From positions 113,425-177,424 of the forward strand of contig NZ_JAER01000005.1 of the NCBI RefSeq assembly GCF_000519005.1: a stretch of 64,000 bases of DNA, given 5' to 3'. The notes beneath the pieces were generated by a model, which made no database searches, was not told the origin of the DNA, and saw only the letters and a list, made by a program, of their open reading frames with translations. The translations under genes were made by a program, and so were the position numbers. The stretch is from Nocardioides sp. J54. GTDB taxonomy: Bacteria; Actinomycetota; Actinomycetes; Propionibacteriales; Nocardioidaceae. Shown here in pieces: positions 7,983-17,230 of this stretch. Within the stretch, counting starts at the first letter, position 1; every line of letters starts with the position of its first letter.

Positions 7983-9833
7983 GTGTCGAGTCCCTCCGTC
8001 CCCCAGCACTGCCCGACCCCGCGGGAGCTCGACGACCTGGAGCTGCTGACCTCCGGCGCAGCCGGCCCCATCGTCGGCTTCAACGAGCCGGGCAGCCCGA
8101 TCACCCTCGACCTGCCCGAGGACCTCGAGACCCACCTCGACGAGGGCCACCCGGTCGAGCTCGTCGACCCCGAGGGCCTTCCCCTCGCCCGCGTCTCCCG
8201 GACCCTGCGCGGCCTCAGCGTCGAGCCGCTGACCCACGCGCAGTTCGGCGCGTTCCGCTCCCTGTACCTCCCCCCGGAGGAGGCCCGTGAGCGGTACGCC
8301 GGACGCACCGTCGTCCCGGTGACCGACCTCGTCACCGACACCCAGCTCGAGCAGCTGCGCGGGCTCGGCCCGGTCCTGCTCGCCGCCCTCGTCGGCGTCG
8401 GGACGCCGGCGGTCGGCCCGGTCGGCCTGCTCCGGGCCACCGTGCGGGTCGCAGCGATGCTCGACGCAGCGGTCGTCGCGATCCCGCTGACCGACCACGG
8501 GTCCGACGCCGACGCCTCGCTGCGGCAGTCGGTGCTGTCCTGGTACGCCGGCGCCGACGACGTCGTCGAGCTCGAGCCCGGCGGCCGGACGCTGCCGGAG
8601 CTGGCCGACATCGAGGCGCAGGAGCGTCCCGCACCCGCCGACCAGGGCCTCGTGCTCTTCTTCACCGGCCTGTCCGGCAGCGGCAAGTCGACCCTCGCCC
8701 GCGCGCTGATGGACCGCGTGCTCGAGCAGGGCACCCGGACCATCACCAGCCTCGACGGTGACGTCGTGCGCCGGAACCTCTCCGCGGGCCTGACCTTCTC
8801 GAAGGCCGACCGCGAGACCAACATCCGCCGGATCGGCTGGGTGGCCGCGGAGATCGCCCGGCACCGAGGGGTCGCGATCTGCAGCCCGATCGCGCCGTTC
8901 GACGAGACCCGGCAGCAGGTGCGGGCGATGGTCGAGCAGGCGGGCGGGCGGTTCTTCCTCGTCCACGTCGCCACGCCGCTGGAGGAGTGCGAGCGCCGCG
9001 ACCGCAAGGGCCTGTACGCCAAGGCCCGCCGTGGCGAGATCCCCGAGTTCACCGGCATCTCCTCCCCCTACGAGGAGCCCGAGGACGCCGACGTCCGGGT
9101 CGACACGACCGGCCGCTCCATCGACGACGCGCTCGACGACGTGCTCGCCGCCCTCGCGTCCGAGGGGATCATGGACCTGCGTGGGCCGCGGGCCACGCCG
9201 GAGCCGCCCGCGGAGCGCAACCGGGCCTCCCGGACGGTCACCCAGAGCAGCAGCTCCCCCGCCCGCCCGGGCGGAACCGGCGGCCCGCTGCGCGTGCTCT
9301 TCGTGTGCACCGCCAACATCTGCCGCTCGCCGTACATGGAGCTGCGGGCGCGGGCGATGACCCAGGGACGTCCCGACGTCGAGTTCTCCAGCGCGGGGAC
9401 CCACGGGTTCCGCTCTCACCACGTCGACGCGACCATGGCGGTCGTGCTCGCCGACCGCGGCATCGACGCCGACGTCGCCGAGACCTTCGCCAGCCGCCGG
9501 CTGACCCGCGAGATGATCAACGACGCCGACCTCGTGCTCACCGCCGAGGCCTCGCACCGCGCGTTCGTCCTCGAGGAGGTGCCGGGCGCCTTCCGCAAGG
9601 TCTTCACCCTCGGGCAGTTCGCGGAGACCATCGAGCGCGTCGACCCGTCCCTGACGGGCGCCGCGCTGGTCACCGCCGCCGGGCACCGCCGGGCCGGTGC
9701 CGTCGACGCGCACGACGTGCGCGACCCCTACCGACGTGGCCGGGCGGCCGCGGAGGCATCCGCCGACCAGATCGACGCCCTGCTCGCGGCCGTGCTGCCG
9801 CGGCTGGCCACTCCCGAGACAGGCACGCCATGA
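7983..9833 (+). CDS. Sulfurylase-like / APS kinase / low-molecular-weight tyrosine phosphatase fusion
   Basis: A 616-residue three-part protein. Residues 1-210 resemble the N-terminal part of ATP sulfurylase (ELDDLELLTSGAAGPIVGF, PITLDLPEDL) but lack the HxxH and QxRN nucleotide motifs, so this part is probably inactive. Residues about 220-400 are APS kinase: P-loop GLSGSGKST at about 229, then LDGDVVRRNLS and SKADRETNIRR. After a disordered linker, residues about 436-600 are a low-molecular-weight tyrosine phosphatase with CTANICRS (Cys about 442, CX5R) and DPYRRG (general acid Asp about 581). It should make PAPS and dephosphorylate phosphotyrosine. CysDN nearby provides APS; two BY-kinases in the window are possible phosphatase substrates. 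It overlaps the next gene by ATGA. Confidence 0.88.
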   Translation: MSSPSVPQHCPTPRELDDLELLTSGAAGPIVGFNEPGSPITLDLPEDLETHLDEGHPVELVDPEGLPLARVSRTLRGLSVEPLTHAQFGAFRSLYLPPEEARERYAGRTVVPVTDLVTDTQLEQLRGLGPVLLAALVGVGTPAVGPVGLLRATVRVAAMLDAAVVAIPLTDHGSDADASLRQSVLSWYAGADDVVELEPGGRTLPELADIEAQERPAPADQGLVLFFTGLSGSGKSTLARALMDRVLEQGTRTITSLDGDVVRRNLSAGLTFSKADRETNIRRIGWVAAEIARHRGVAICSPIAPFDETRQQVRAMVEQAGGRFFLVHVATPLEECERRDRKGLYAKARRGEIPEFTGISSPYEEPEDADVRVDTTGRSIDDALDDVLAALASEGIMDLRGPRATPEPPAERNRASRTVTQSSSSPARPGGTGGPLRVLFVCTANICRSPYMELRARAMTQGRPDVEFSSAGTHGFRSHHVDATMAVVLADRGIDADVAETFASRRLTREMINDADLVLTAEASHRAFVLEEVPGAFRKVFTLGQFAETIERVDPSLTGAALVTAAGHRRAGAVDAHDVRDPYRRGRAAAEASADQIDALLAAVLPRLATPETGTP

Positions 9834-10861
9834 CCGAGTGGATCACCCTCACCGCGCTCTCGATCGCAGCCGCGGGCTTCTTCGTCGGCATCGTGGTCGG
9901 CCTGACCGGCATGGGCGGTGGCGCCCTGATGACGCCTGCGCTGATCTTCCTCGGCGTCGGCCACACCTCGGCGATTGTGACCGCGGACCTCACCGCTGCC
10001 GCGATCTACAAGACAGGTGGCGCGATCACGCACGCCCGCGAGGGCTCCCCCAACCTGCGCCTGGCCGGGTGGTTGATCGCGGGATCGGTCCCCATGGCGT
10101 TCATCGGCCCCTACCTGGTCGACGCGCTGACCGACGACCCCGCCGACCTCGAGAAGACGCTCAAGCTCTGCATCGGCATCGCCCTGCTGTTCGCCGCGTC
10201 GACGTACGCACTGCGCCTCTACATCAACCTCGGCCGCGTCCGCAGCGGGGCGGTCATGCCGGACGACAACCCGCCGATCCGGCCGGTCCCGACCCTGCTC
10301 GTCGGCATGCTCGGCGGCCTACTGGTCGGCATCACCAGCGTCGGTTCGGGCTCGGTCATCATGATCGCGCTGCTGATGCTCTACCCCGGCCTGTCGGCCG
10401 TCCGCCTCGTCGGCACGGACCTGGTCCAGGCGGTGCCGCTGGTGCTGAGCGCGGCGATCGCGAACATCGCCATCCACGGCCTCGACTGGGAACTGCTGGT
10501 CCCGCTCGTGATCGGCTCCGTGCCGGGCACCCTGATCGGCTCCCGGATCGCGCCGCGCGTGCCGCAGTCGGTCATCCGTCGCGGCATCGTGATCGTGCTG
10601 ACGATGTCGGGGGTGGCCCTGCTCTTCAAGGCGGGCCTGCACCCGTTCGGCGAAGGGCACGAGACCCTGGAGGCGGTCCTGGTCGCCCTCATCGGCGTCG
10701 CGATGCTGCTGCTGGTCCCGCTGGTGTGGGGCGTGCTCCGCAAGCGGCACGGGCTGCCGATGTTCGGGGCACCGACGGTCAGCGAGATCGAGTCCCTCGG
10801 GGCGGGCCGGAGCGGTCACCGGGCGCCGACGACGGGCGACCGGGACGCCGGGACCTCCTAG
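9830..10861 (+). CDS. TauE/SafE family membrane transporter
   Basis: A 343-residue membrane protein with eight or so hydrophobic segments in two halves, each beginning with a glycine-rich re-entrant-like motif: VGLTGMGGGALMTPAL (about residue 22) and VGITSVGSGSVIMIAL (about residue 164). This is the TauE/SafE (sulfite/sulfonate exporter) pattern. Its ATG overlaps the stop of the APS kinase fusion (ATGA), so a role in moving sulfate, sulfite or another sulfur anion is plausible by coupling; substrate is not shown by sequence. Its stop shares CTAG with the stop of a convergent small ORF. Confidence 0.85.
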   Translation: MTEWITLTALSIAAAGFFVGIVVGLTGMGGGALMTPALIFLGVGHTSAIVTADLTAAAIYKTGGAITHAREGSPNLRLAGWLIAGSVPMAFIGPYLVDALTDDPADLEKTLKLCIGIALLFAASTYALRLYINLGRVRSGAVMPDDNPPIRPVPTLLVGMLGGLLVGITSVGSGSVIMIALLMLYPGLSAVRLVGTDLVQAVPLVLSAAIANIAIHGLDWELLVPLVIGSVPGTLIGSRIAPRVPQSVIRRGIVIVLTMSGVALLFKAGLHPFGEGHETLEAVLVALIGVAMLLLVPLVWGVLRKRHGLPMFGAPTVSEIESLGAGRSGHRAPTTGDRDAGTS

Positions 10862-10986
10862 GCGCGCACGCGGGCCCGCTGCTCGAGCCGGAAGGGCTCG
10901 TCGCTGGCCGCGGCCCGCCCGAGCGCCAGGGTCAGGGCCGTGGCGCCGGCGACCCACAGGGCGCCGAGGGTGAGCAGTGTCTCCAT
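10858..10986 (-). CDS. Possible 42-residue membrane peptide
   Basis: ATG at 10986 opens a 42-codon frame: METLLTLGALWVAGATALTL gives one hydrophobic helix, followed by a charged tail ending RARVRA. Its stop overlaps the stop of the TauE/SafE gene through a shared CTAG. No good Shine-Dalgarno is visible. A 6-bp dyad at 11020-11035 lies about 35 bp upstream. Single-pass small membrane proteins are easily missed, but chance opening in GC-rich DNA is possible. Confidence 0.4.
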   Translation of the reverse strand: METLLTLGALWVAGATALTLALGRAAASDEPFRLEQRARVRA

Positions 10987-11019
10987 GGATCCACGGTAGG
11001 CAGCGGGTCCGAGGCAACC

Positions 11020-11035
11020 AACCATCACAATGGTT
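11020..11035. promoter_or_regulatory. Inverted repeat upstream of the small membrane ORF
   Basis: AACCAT-CACA-ATGGTT, a perfect 6-bp dyad in a short AT-richer patch between the 3' end of the UDP-glucose dehydrogenase gene and the 42-codon ORF. Could be an operator. Confidence 0.35.
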
Positions 11036-11102
11036 CAAATCCCTGGGACGTTCGTCCCGGGGCGCAGGTGCGCCCTCGGCGCAGTCGGACGAGGCGGGTG
11101 GT

Positions 11103-12269
11103 CTAGTCCCGGCCGTAGATGTCGCGGGTGTAGACCTTCGCCGCGACGTCCGCCAGGGCCTCGGTGCGCCGGTTGGCGATGATGACGTCGGAGCGCTTCT
11201 TGAACTCTCCGAGGTCGCGGACCACCTCGGAGTTGAAGAAGGCGTCCCCCTCCAGCTCCGGCTCGTAGACGATGACCTCGACGCCCTTGGCCTTGATCCG
11301 CTTCATCACGCCCTGCACCGAGGACATCCGGAAGTTGTCCGAGCCCTGCTTCATGGTGAGCCGGTAGACGCCGACCACCCGGGGGCGGCGGGCGAGGATG
11401 TCGGCGGCGATGAAGTCCTTGCGCGTGGTGTTGGCGTCCACGATCGCGCTGATCAGGTTCTGCGGGACGTGGCGGTAGTTGGCCTGGAGCTGCTTGGTGT
11501 CCTTGGGCAGGCAGTAGCCGCCGTACCCGAAGGACGGGTTGTTGTAGTGCGCACCGATGCGGGGGTCGAGCCCGACGCCCTCGATGATCTGCCTGGAGTC
11601 GAGGCCGTGGATCGAGGCGTAGGTGTCGAGCTCGTTGAAGTAGGCCACGCGCAGGGCGAGGTAGGTGTTGGAGAAGAGCTTGATCGCCTCGGCCTCGGTG
11701 GCGCCGGTGAAGAGCACCGGGACGTCGTCGTCGAGGGCACCGTGGAGCATCAGCTTCGCGAACTGGTGGCCGGCCTCGCTGTCGGAGCCCACCACGATGC
11801 GCGACGGGTACAGGTTGTCGTGCAGCGCCCGGCCCTCGCGCAGGAACTCCGGACTGAAGATGATCGACGCGCCGAGGTGGCGCTCGCACAGCCGGGACGT
11901 GAAGCCGACCGGCACGGTCGACTTGATGATGATCGTCGCCGCCGGGTTCGCCGCGATCGCGTCGGCCGCGACCGCCTCGACCGTGGAGGTGTCGAAGTAG
12001 TTGGTGACCGGGTCGTAGTCGGTCGGCGTCGCGATCACGACGAAGGAGGCGTCGCGATAGGCCTCCTCCTTGTCGAGGGTCGCGGTGAGCGACAGCTCGC
12101 GCTCGGCGAGGTACTCCTGCAGCTCGGGGTCGATGATCGGCGACTCGCGCCGGTTGACCATCGCGACCCGCTCGGCGTCGACGTCGAGCGCCCAGACGTC
12201 GTGGTGCTGGGCGAGGATGACGGCGTTGGACATGCCGACGTAGCCGGTGCCGACGACGGTGATCTTCAC
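11103..12269 (-). CDS. ugd: UDP-glucose 6-dehydrogenase family protein
   Basis: Likely oxidises UDP-glucose to UDP-glucuronate using NAD. The 388-residue protein starts [17 protein letters not shown] (Rossmann loop), has STVPVGFT and [12 protein letters not shown] in the middle, and [14 protein letters not shown] around residue 258 with the catalytic Cys. Length matches the short Ugd class. UDP-glucuronate is the substrate of the UDP-xylose synthase at 55 kb, so the two may act in series. It sits alone on the minus strand between sulfate genes. A related UDP-hexosamine dehydrogenase is a less likely alternative. Confidence 0.9.
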   Translation of the reverse strand: MKITVVGTGYVGMSNAVILAQHHDVWALDVDAERVAMVNRRESPIIDPELQEYLAERELSLTATLDKEEAYRDASFVVIATPTDYDPVTNYFDTSTVEAVAADAIAANPAATIIIKSTVPVGFTSRLCERHLGASIIFSPEFLREGRALHDNLYPSRIVVGSDSEAGHQFAKLMLHGALDDDVPVLFTGATEAEAIKLFSNTYLALRVAYFNELDTYASIHGLDSRQIIEGVGLDPRIGAHYNNPSFGYGGYCLPKDTKQLQANYRHVPQNLISAIVDANTTRKDFIAADILARRPRVVGVYRLTMKQGSDNFRMSSVQGVMKRIKAKGVEVIVYEPELEGDAFFNSEVVRDLGEFKKRSDVIIANRRTEALADVAAKVYTRDIYGRD

Positions 12270-12359
12270 GGCGTCACCACCGGGCAGGGGCGCTGGGAGG
12301 TCCTCACACCGGGCTCAACGTCGCGGCCGCCGTCACGTCACGTCAGGTCCCCACGCAGG

Positions 12360-13133
12360 TCACTCCCATACCGACGCGATCGGCAGTCCCCACAGCCGTG
12401 GTCCGTAGCGGTGCCCCGCCGTCGCGGTGTTGAGGACGACGCCGCCCCGGAAGCGGGCGCCGGCGCGGCGCGCCAGGGCCTCGAGCCGGGCGAACTGGTG
12501 CGGCCGCAGGCTGCCGGCCGTGAGTACCTCGAGGGCGTAGAGGGTGTTGTCGGGCAGCTCGACCACGATGGCGACCTCGAGGCCGTTGCGCTCGCGCAGG
12601 TGGCTGACCCGGTGCTCGACGACGCTGGTGGCCTGCTGGCGCAGCAGCTCGGCGGCCACCATGCCCCGCAGCAGCGGTGCCAGCTGGCGGCGCCGGGAGA
12701 AGGCGAGGAGGTCCGTCGGCCCCAGACCGGCGAGGTGGCGGGCCAGGGCCGGGTCCTCGAACACCACCTGCGGACGCCCGATCGCCCGACGCGCGGCTGG
12801 GGACCGGCACCCGGGGATCAGGCGCACGACGCCGAGCGCGACCAGCACGTCGACGTACGGCCCGACGGTGGTGGGCGGGATCCCGGCCTCCGCGCCGATC
12901 CGCGCCTTGTTCAGCTCCGCCGCCGGGGGCCGGGCCAGGGCCGTGAGCACGGCGCGCACCCTCTCAGGGTCGGTACGACGCACCGCCCGGGCCTGCCGCG
13001 CGATCCGCCGCAGCTCGTCGTCGGTGACCTCCCGCGCCAGCGCGCCGACGTACTCCGGCACCTCCCAGGTGGTGCGGACCTCCGCGGGCACGGTGGCCCG
13101 CGAGCCCAGTCGGGCGACGAAGTCAGCGGCCAC
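12360..13133 (-). CDS. DUF4143 protein lacking its AAA domain and with altered nuclease-like motif
   Basis: The 257 residues match the C-terminal part of AAA_14-DUF4143 ATPases: a winged-helix-like segment (LNKARIGAEAGIPPTTVGPY, about 93-112), RQLAPLLRGMVAAELLRQQ, and the PD-(D/E)XK-like region RNGLEVAIVVELPDNTLYAL. Full-length relatives have about 200 further residues with a P-loop at the N-terminus; none is present, and stops block extension. In the nuclease-like motif the usual EVD is EVA and EVK is EVL, so catalytic residues look lost. The start is GTG at 13133. Most likely a remnant or a repurposed DNA-binding part. Confidence 0.65.
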   Translation of the reverse strand: MAADFVARLGSRATVPAEVRTTWEVPEYVGALAREVTDDELRRIARQARAVRRTDPERVRAVLTALARPPAAELNKARIGAEAGIPPTTVGPYVDVLVALGVVRLIPGCRSPAARRAIGRPQVVFEDPALARHLAGLGPTDLLAFSRRRQLAPLLRGMVAAELLRQQATSVVEHRVSHLRERNGLEVAIVVELPDNTLYALEVLTAGSLRPHQFARLEALARRAGARFRGGVVLNTATAGHRYGPRLWGLPIASVWE

Positions 13134-13233
13134 GCCCGCACTCTAGGACGACTTCCGCACGAAACTCGTCGATTTGTCTATCGGCCCCGTGGCGATGCCG
13201 GGGTGACAGGCCGTGCATGGCACCATGCAGAGC

Positions 13234-14148
13234 ATGTCCCAGACCCACAGCGACTACCGGCTCAGCCAGCTGGACCAGCTGGAAGCCGAGTCGATCCACA
13301 TCTTCCGGGAGGTGGCCGCCGAGTTCGAGAAGCCCGTGCTGATGTTCTCGGGCGGCAAGGACTCCATCGTCATGATGCGCCTGGCGGAGAAGGCGTTCTA
13401 CCCGGCGCGGATCCCGTTCCCGGTCCTCCAGGTCGACACCGGCTACGACTTCCCCGAGGTCCTCCAGACCCGCGACAACTGGGTCGACCGCCTCGGCGTG
13501 AAGCTCATCGTCGCCAGCGTCGAGCAGGCGATCGCCGACGGCATCGTCGTCGACGACGGCAAGACCTCGCGCAACCGCCTCCAGATCGGCACCCTGCTCA
13601 ACGCCATCGAGGAGAACGGCTTCACCGCCGCCTTCGGTGGCGGTCGCCGCGACGAGGAGAAGGCACGCGCCAAGGAGCGCGTCTACTCCCACCGCGACGA
13701 GTTCGGCCAGTGGGACCCGAAGAACCAGCGTCCCGAGCTCTGGAACCTCTACAACGGCCGCCTGCACGAGGGCGAGCACATGCGGATCTTCCCGATCTCG
13801 AACTGGACCGAGCTGGACATCTGGGACTACATCGGCCGCGAGGGCATCGAGATCCCCAGCATCTACTTCTCCCACCAGCGCCGCGTCTTCCAGCGCGACG
13901 GGATGCTGCTCACCGAGAGCGAGCACAATCCGCTGCGCGACGGCGAGGTCGCTGAGGAGCGGACGGTGCGCTTTCGCACGGTCGGCGACCTGACCCTCAC
14001 CGGTTGCGTGGAGAGCACCGCCAGCACCATCCAGGAGATCATCGAGGAGGTCGCCGTGGCCCGCGTGACCGAGCGCGGCGCCACCCGTGGTGACGACCGG
14101 TTCTCGGAAGCAGCCATGGAGGACCGCAAGAAGGAGGGCTACTTCTGA
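13234..14148 (+). CDS. cysD: Sulfate adenylyltransferase subunit 2
   Basis: Catalytic subunit of ATP sulfurylase, making APS from ATP and sulfate with CysN. The 304-residue protein has the PP-loop SGGKDSIVMMRLA at about residue 40, DTGYDFPEVL, FGGGRRDEEKARAKER and FPISNWTELDIWDYI, all typical of CysD. ATG 13234 is chosen because family members begin near YRLSQLDQLEAESIHI; ATG 13225 and GTG 13213 are upstream options. The stop overlaps the cysN start (TGATG). With the APS kinase fusion it completes a PAPS pathway. Confidence 0.95.
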   Translation: MSQTHSDYRLSQLDQLEAESIHIFREVAAEFEKPVLMFSGGKDSIVMMRLAEKAFYPARIPFPVLQVDTGYDFPEVLQTRDNWVDRLGVKLIVASVEQAIADGIVVDDGKTSRNRLQIGTLLNAIEENGFTAAFGGGRRDEEKARAKERVYSHRDEFGQWDPKNQRPELWNLYNGRLHEGEHMRIFPISNWTELDIWDYIGREGIEIPSIYFSHQRRVFQRDGMLLTESEHNPLRDGEVAEERTVRFRTVGDLTLTGCVESTASTIQEIIEEVAVARVTERGATRGDDRFSEAAMEDRKKEGYF

Positions 14149-15407
14149 TGGCCGGAACCAACATGGACCTCCTGCGCTTCGCGACGGCAGGCTCGGTCGA
14201 CGACGGCAAGTCCACCCTCATCGGGCGGCTGCTGCTCGACTCGAAGTCGATCTTCGAGGACCAGCTCGAGGCGGTCGAGGCGACCAGCGAGGCCAAGGGG
14301 TACGACTACACCGACCTCGCGCTGCTGACCGACGGCCTGCGCTCCGAGCGCGAGCAGGGCATCACGATCGACGTGGCGTACCGCTACTTCGCGACCCCGA
14401 ACCGCAAGTTCATCATCGCCGACACCCCCGGGCACGTGCAGTACACCCGGAACATGGTCACCGGCGCCTCCACCGCCGACCTCGGCCTGGTGCTCGTCGA
14501 CGCCCGCCAGGGCCTCACCGAGCAGTCCCGCCGGCACGCGGTGATCCTGTCGCTGCTCCGCGTCCCGCACCTGGTGCTGGCCGTGAACAAGATGGACCTC
14601 GTCGACTACTCGCAGGAGGTCTACGACCGGATCTACGCCGAGTTCACGCAGTTCGCGACGAAGCTCAACGTCCCCGACCTCGAGGTCATCCCGATCTCGG
14701 CGCTCAAGGGCGACAACGTGGTGACCCGCTCGGAGCACATGTCGTGGTACTCCGGTCCCACGCTCATGCACCACCTCGAGCACGTCCACGTCGCCTCGGA
14801 CCGCGACCTGATCGACGCGCGGTTCCCGGTGCAGTACGTCATCCGGCCGAAGTCGGACGAGTTCCACGACTACCGCGGCTACGCGGGCCAGGTCGCGGGC
14901 GGCGTCCTCAAGCCGGGCGACGAGGTCGTCGTCCTGCCCTCGGGCATGACGTCGAAGATCTCGCGGATCGACCTGTTCGACAAGGAGATCTCCGAGGCGT
15001 TCCCGCCGATGAGCGTGACGATCCACCTCGAGGACGACGTCGACGTCTCCCGCGGCGACACCATCGCGCGCATCAAGAACGCGCCGACGCCGACGCAGGA
15101 CATCGACGCGATGATCTGCTGGATGACCACCACCCCGCTGCAGCCGCGGCAGAAGCTGGCCATCAAGCACACCACCCGCACGGGCCGCGCCCTGGTGAAG
15201 GACATCCAGTACCGCCTGGACGTCAACACCCTGCACCGCGACCAGGAGACCCGCGAGCTCGGCGTCAACGAGATCGGGCGCGTCACGCTGCGCACCACGG
15301 TGCCGCTGCTGGCCGACCCGTACTCGAAGAACCGCACCACCGGCTCGTTCATCCTGATCGACGAGGCGACCGGCGTCACCGTCGGTGCCGGCATGATCAA
15401 CGGCTGA
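14148..15407 (+). CDS. cysN: Sulfate adenylyltransferase subunit 1 (GTPase)
   Basis: GTPase subunit that drives APS formation with CysD. The 419-residue protein has G1 GSVDDGKSTLIG at about residue 15, the G3 motif DTPGH, and G4 NKMD, followed by EF-Tu-like beta-barrel domains. It ends at about 419 residues and does not carry a CysC domain, in line with the separate APS kinase fusion at 8-9.8 kb. A hairpin with a GCGA loop follows the stop. Confidence 0.95.
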   Translation: MAGTNMDLLRFATAGSVDDGKSTLIGRLLLDSKSIFEDQLEAVEATSEAKGYDYTDLALLTDGLRSEREQGITIDVAYRYFATPNRKFIIADTPGHVQYTRNMVTGASTADLGLVLVDARQGLTEQSRRHAVILSLLRVPHLVLAVNKMDLVDYSQEVYDRIYAEFTQFATKLNVPDLEVIPISALKGDNVVTRSEHMSWYSGPTLMHHLEHVHVASDRDLIDARFPVQYVIRPKSDEFHDYRGYAGQVAGGVLKPGDEVVVLPSGMTSKISRIDLFDKEISEAFPPMSVTIHLEDDVDVSRGDTIARIKNAPTPTQDIDAMICWMTTTPLQPRQKLAIKHTTRTGRALVKDIQYRLDVNTLHRDQETRELGVNEIGRVTLRTTVPLLADPYSKNRTTGSFILIDEATGVTVGAGMING

Positions 15408-15432
15408 CCCAGGCCAGCCTGCAGCCAACCGG

Positions 15433-15462
15433 ACGGCGTCCACCCGCGAGGGTGGGCGCCGT
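15433..15462 (+). terminator. Terminator-like hairpin after cysN
   Basis: Arms ACGGCGTCCACCC and GGGTGGGCGCCGT pair over 13 bp with one G-U pair and a GCGA tetraloop, 25 nt after the cysN stop. No long U-tract. Confidence 0.65.
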
Positions 15463-15661
15463 TCGTCGTTCCTGCACCGCAAGCCCAGAACGCCGAAAGT
15501 ACGGCGATCTGGCCCCCTCTTTCGTACGTGAGGAAGGCGACGGACCTGGCTCGAAGTTCTCCTGCGCGGCCGTTCCCTGCCGAATAGCGTTTTCGATGCA
15601 CGCGATCTCGAAGGGCTTCGTGGGGAGGCACAGCGCGTGCGCATTCGGGTAGGGAACAAGC

Positions 15662-17122
15662 TTGTCGTCATTCACGCGCGACCAATTGCAGGTCGGAGCG
15701 CCGACACCACGTGCACGGCACCTCGTGCTGCTGCCAGCGAGCCTGCTGGTGCTCGACATCGCAGTGCTCGGGGCCACCGGCCTGCTCGCCCTCCTCGGGC
15801 GTGAGCAGCTCGAGGTCTTCGACTCGTCCAGCGGCGTCCGCAGGCACCTGCCCCTCATCGGGGCGCAGATCATCGCCGCCTGGATCGGCGTCATCGCCCT
15901 GCTCGGCGGCTACCGCCGCGACCTCCTCGGTGCCGGCCCTGACGAGTTCAAGCGGGTCTTCAACGCCAGCATGATCACCGCCAGCGCGACAGGCGTGGCC
16001 TGCTACCTGGCGAAGTACGACCTCTCCCGTGGCTTCTTCCTGCTCGCGTTCGTCATCGGCCCGGTCCTGCTGCTGTGCGGCCGCCTCCTGGCCCGCCAGT
16101 CCCTCAAGCGCGCACGGCGCCGTGGCCACCTCCAGCGTCGCGTCCTGCTCGCCGGCACCGTCGACCGCGTCGACGAGCTCAGCGGCGTGCTGAGCCGCGA
16201 GAACTGGCTCGGCTACAGCGTCGTCGGCGCCGTCACCGACATCCAGCCCAGCGACGGCGAGACCCCCGGCGGCGTGCCCGTCCTCGGCTGCACCACCGAC
16301 CTCGTCGAGATCGCCGCCGAGACCGGCGTCGAGCTCACCGTCCTCACCGGCGGCGTTGCCCCCTCCAGCCAGCACATGAAGGAGCTGGTCTGGTCGCTCG
16401 AGCAGCACAAGACCAATGTGGTCATCGCTCCGGCCCTCGCCGACATCTCCGAGGAGCGGTTGCAGGTCCGCCCGGTAGGCGGGGTCCCGCTCATCCACGT
16501 CGACCACCCGCGCTGGGAGCGCGCGATCCGCTGGCGCAAGCGCGCCTTCGACGTCGCCGGCTCCGCGTCGCTGATCGCGCTCCTCTCCCCCGTCTTCCTG
16601 TTCGCCGCGCTCCGGATCAAGCTCCACGACGGCGGTCCGGTCCTCTACCGCCACTCCCGCATCGGTCGCGACGGCCAGCCGTTCGACTGCCTCAAGTTCC
16701 GCACGATGGTCGTCGACGCCGACGCCAAGGTGGACGCACTGCGCCAGCAGGTGGGCCAGAACGCCCTGCTGTTCAAGGTGAAGGACGACCCGCGCATCAC
16801 GAAGCCGGGCAAGTGGCTGCGCCGTTACTCGATCGACGAGCTGCCCCAGTTCTTCAACGTCCTGCGCGGCGACATGAGCCTGGTCGGCCCCCGCCCCCAG
16901 GTGCAGCGCGAGGTCGACGAGTACCAGGGCGGCATGGTCCGCCGCCTCCTCGTCCGCCCCGGCATCACCGGCCTGTGGCAGGTCTCCGGCCGCAGCAACC
17001 TCAGCGCCGAAGAAGCCATGCGCCTCGACCTCTACTACGTCGACAACTGGTCGATGCTCCAGGACCTCGCGATCCTCACGCGGACCGTGAGGGCTGTCGT
17101 CGGCTCCGACGGCGCCTACTAG
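15662..17122 (+). CDS. Polyprenyl-phosphate sugar phosphotransferase, WbaP/CpsE-type
   Basis: Starts glycan assembly by moving a sugar-1-phosphate from an NDP-sugar to undecaprenyl phosphate. The 486-residue protein has four or five N-terminal membrane helices (about residues 20-135), a central nucleotide-binding-like domain (about 145-270), one more helix at [20 protein letters not shown], and the C-terminal transferase core with [41 protein letters not shown] and [13 protein letters not shown]. The TTG at 15662 follows AGGGA by about 8 nt; GTG 15725 is an alternative. It converges on the leftward locus A operon and is its likely priming enzyme. Confidence 0.9.
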   Translation: MSSFTRDQLQVGAPTPRARHLVLLPASLLVLDIAVLGATGLLALLGREQLEVFDSSSGVRRHLPLIGAQIIAAWIGVIALLGGYRRDLLGAGPDEFKRVFNASMITASATGVACYLAKYDLSRGFFLLAFVIGPVLLLCGRLLARQSLKRARRRGHLQRRVLLAGTVDRVDELSGVLSRENWLGYSVVGAVTDIQPSDGETPGGVPVLGCTTDLVEIAAETGVELTVLTGGVAPSSQHMKELVWSLEQHKTNVVIAPALADISEERLQVRPVGGVPLIHVDHPRWERAIRWRKRAFDVAGSASLIALLSPVFLFAALRIKLHDGGPVLYRHSRIGRDGQPFDCLKFRTMVVDADAKVDALRQQVGQNALLFKVKDDPRITKPGKWLRRYSIDELPQFFNVLRGDMSLVGPRPQVQREVDEYQGGMVRRLLVRPGITGLWQVSGRSNLSAEEAMRLDLYYVDNWSMLQDLAILTRTVRAVVGSDGAY

Positions 17123-17230
17123 TCCCGCACTGCCACCACCGGCGCCGCCGTCCCGACCGGGCCGGTCACGACACCCGCGGGTACGCAAACGGCTGGCACC
17201 AGGAACGCAGGTCACGTACCCGCGTCCGAC

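Noticed and set aside
15596..15652. An 18-codon upstream ORF (MHAISKGFVGRH...) before the WbaP-like gene
   Set aside because: No ribosome binding site and no recognisable pattern; its stop only happens to overlap the AGGGA used by TTG 15662. Kept as a note, not a gene.
15408..15661. Possible riboswitch or structured leader before the WbaP-like gene
   Set aside because: Apart from the terminator hairpin after cysN I see no conserved riboswitch motif; only an AT-richer promoter-like patch.
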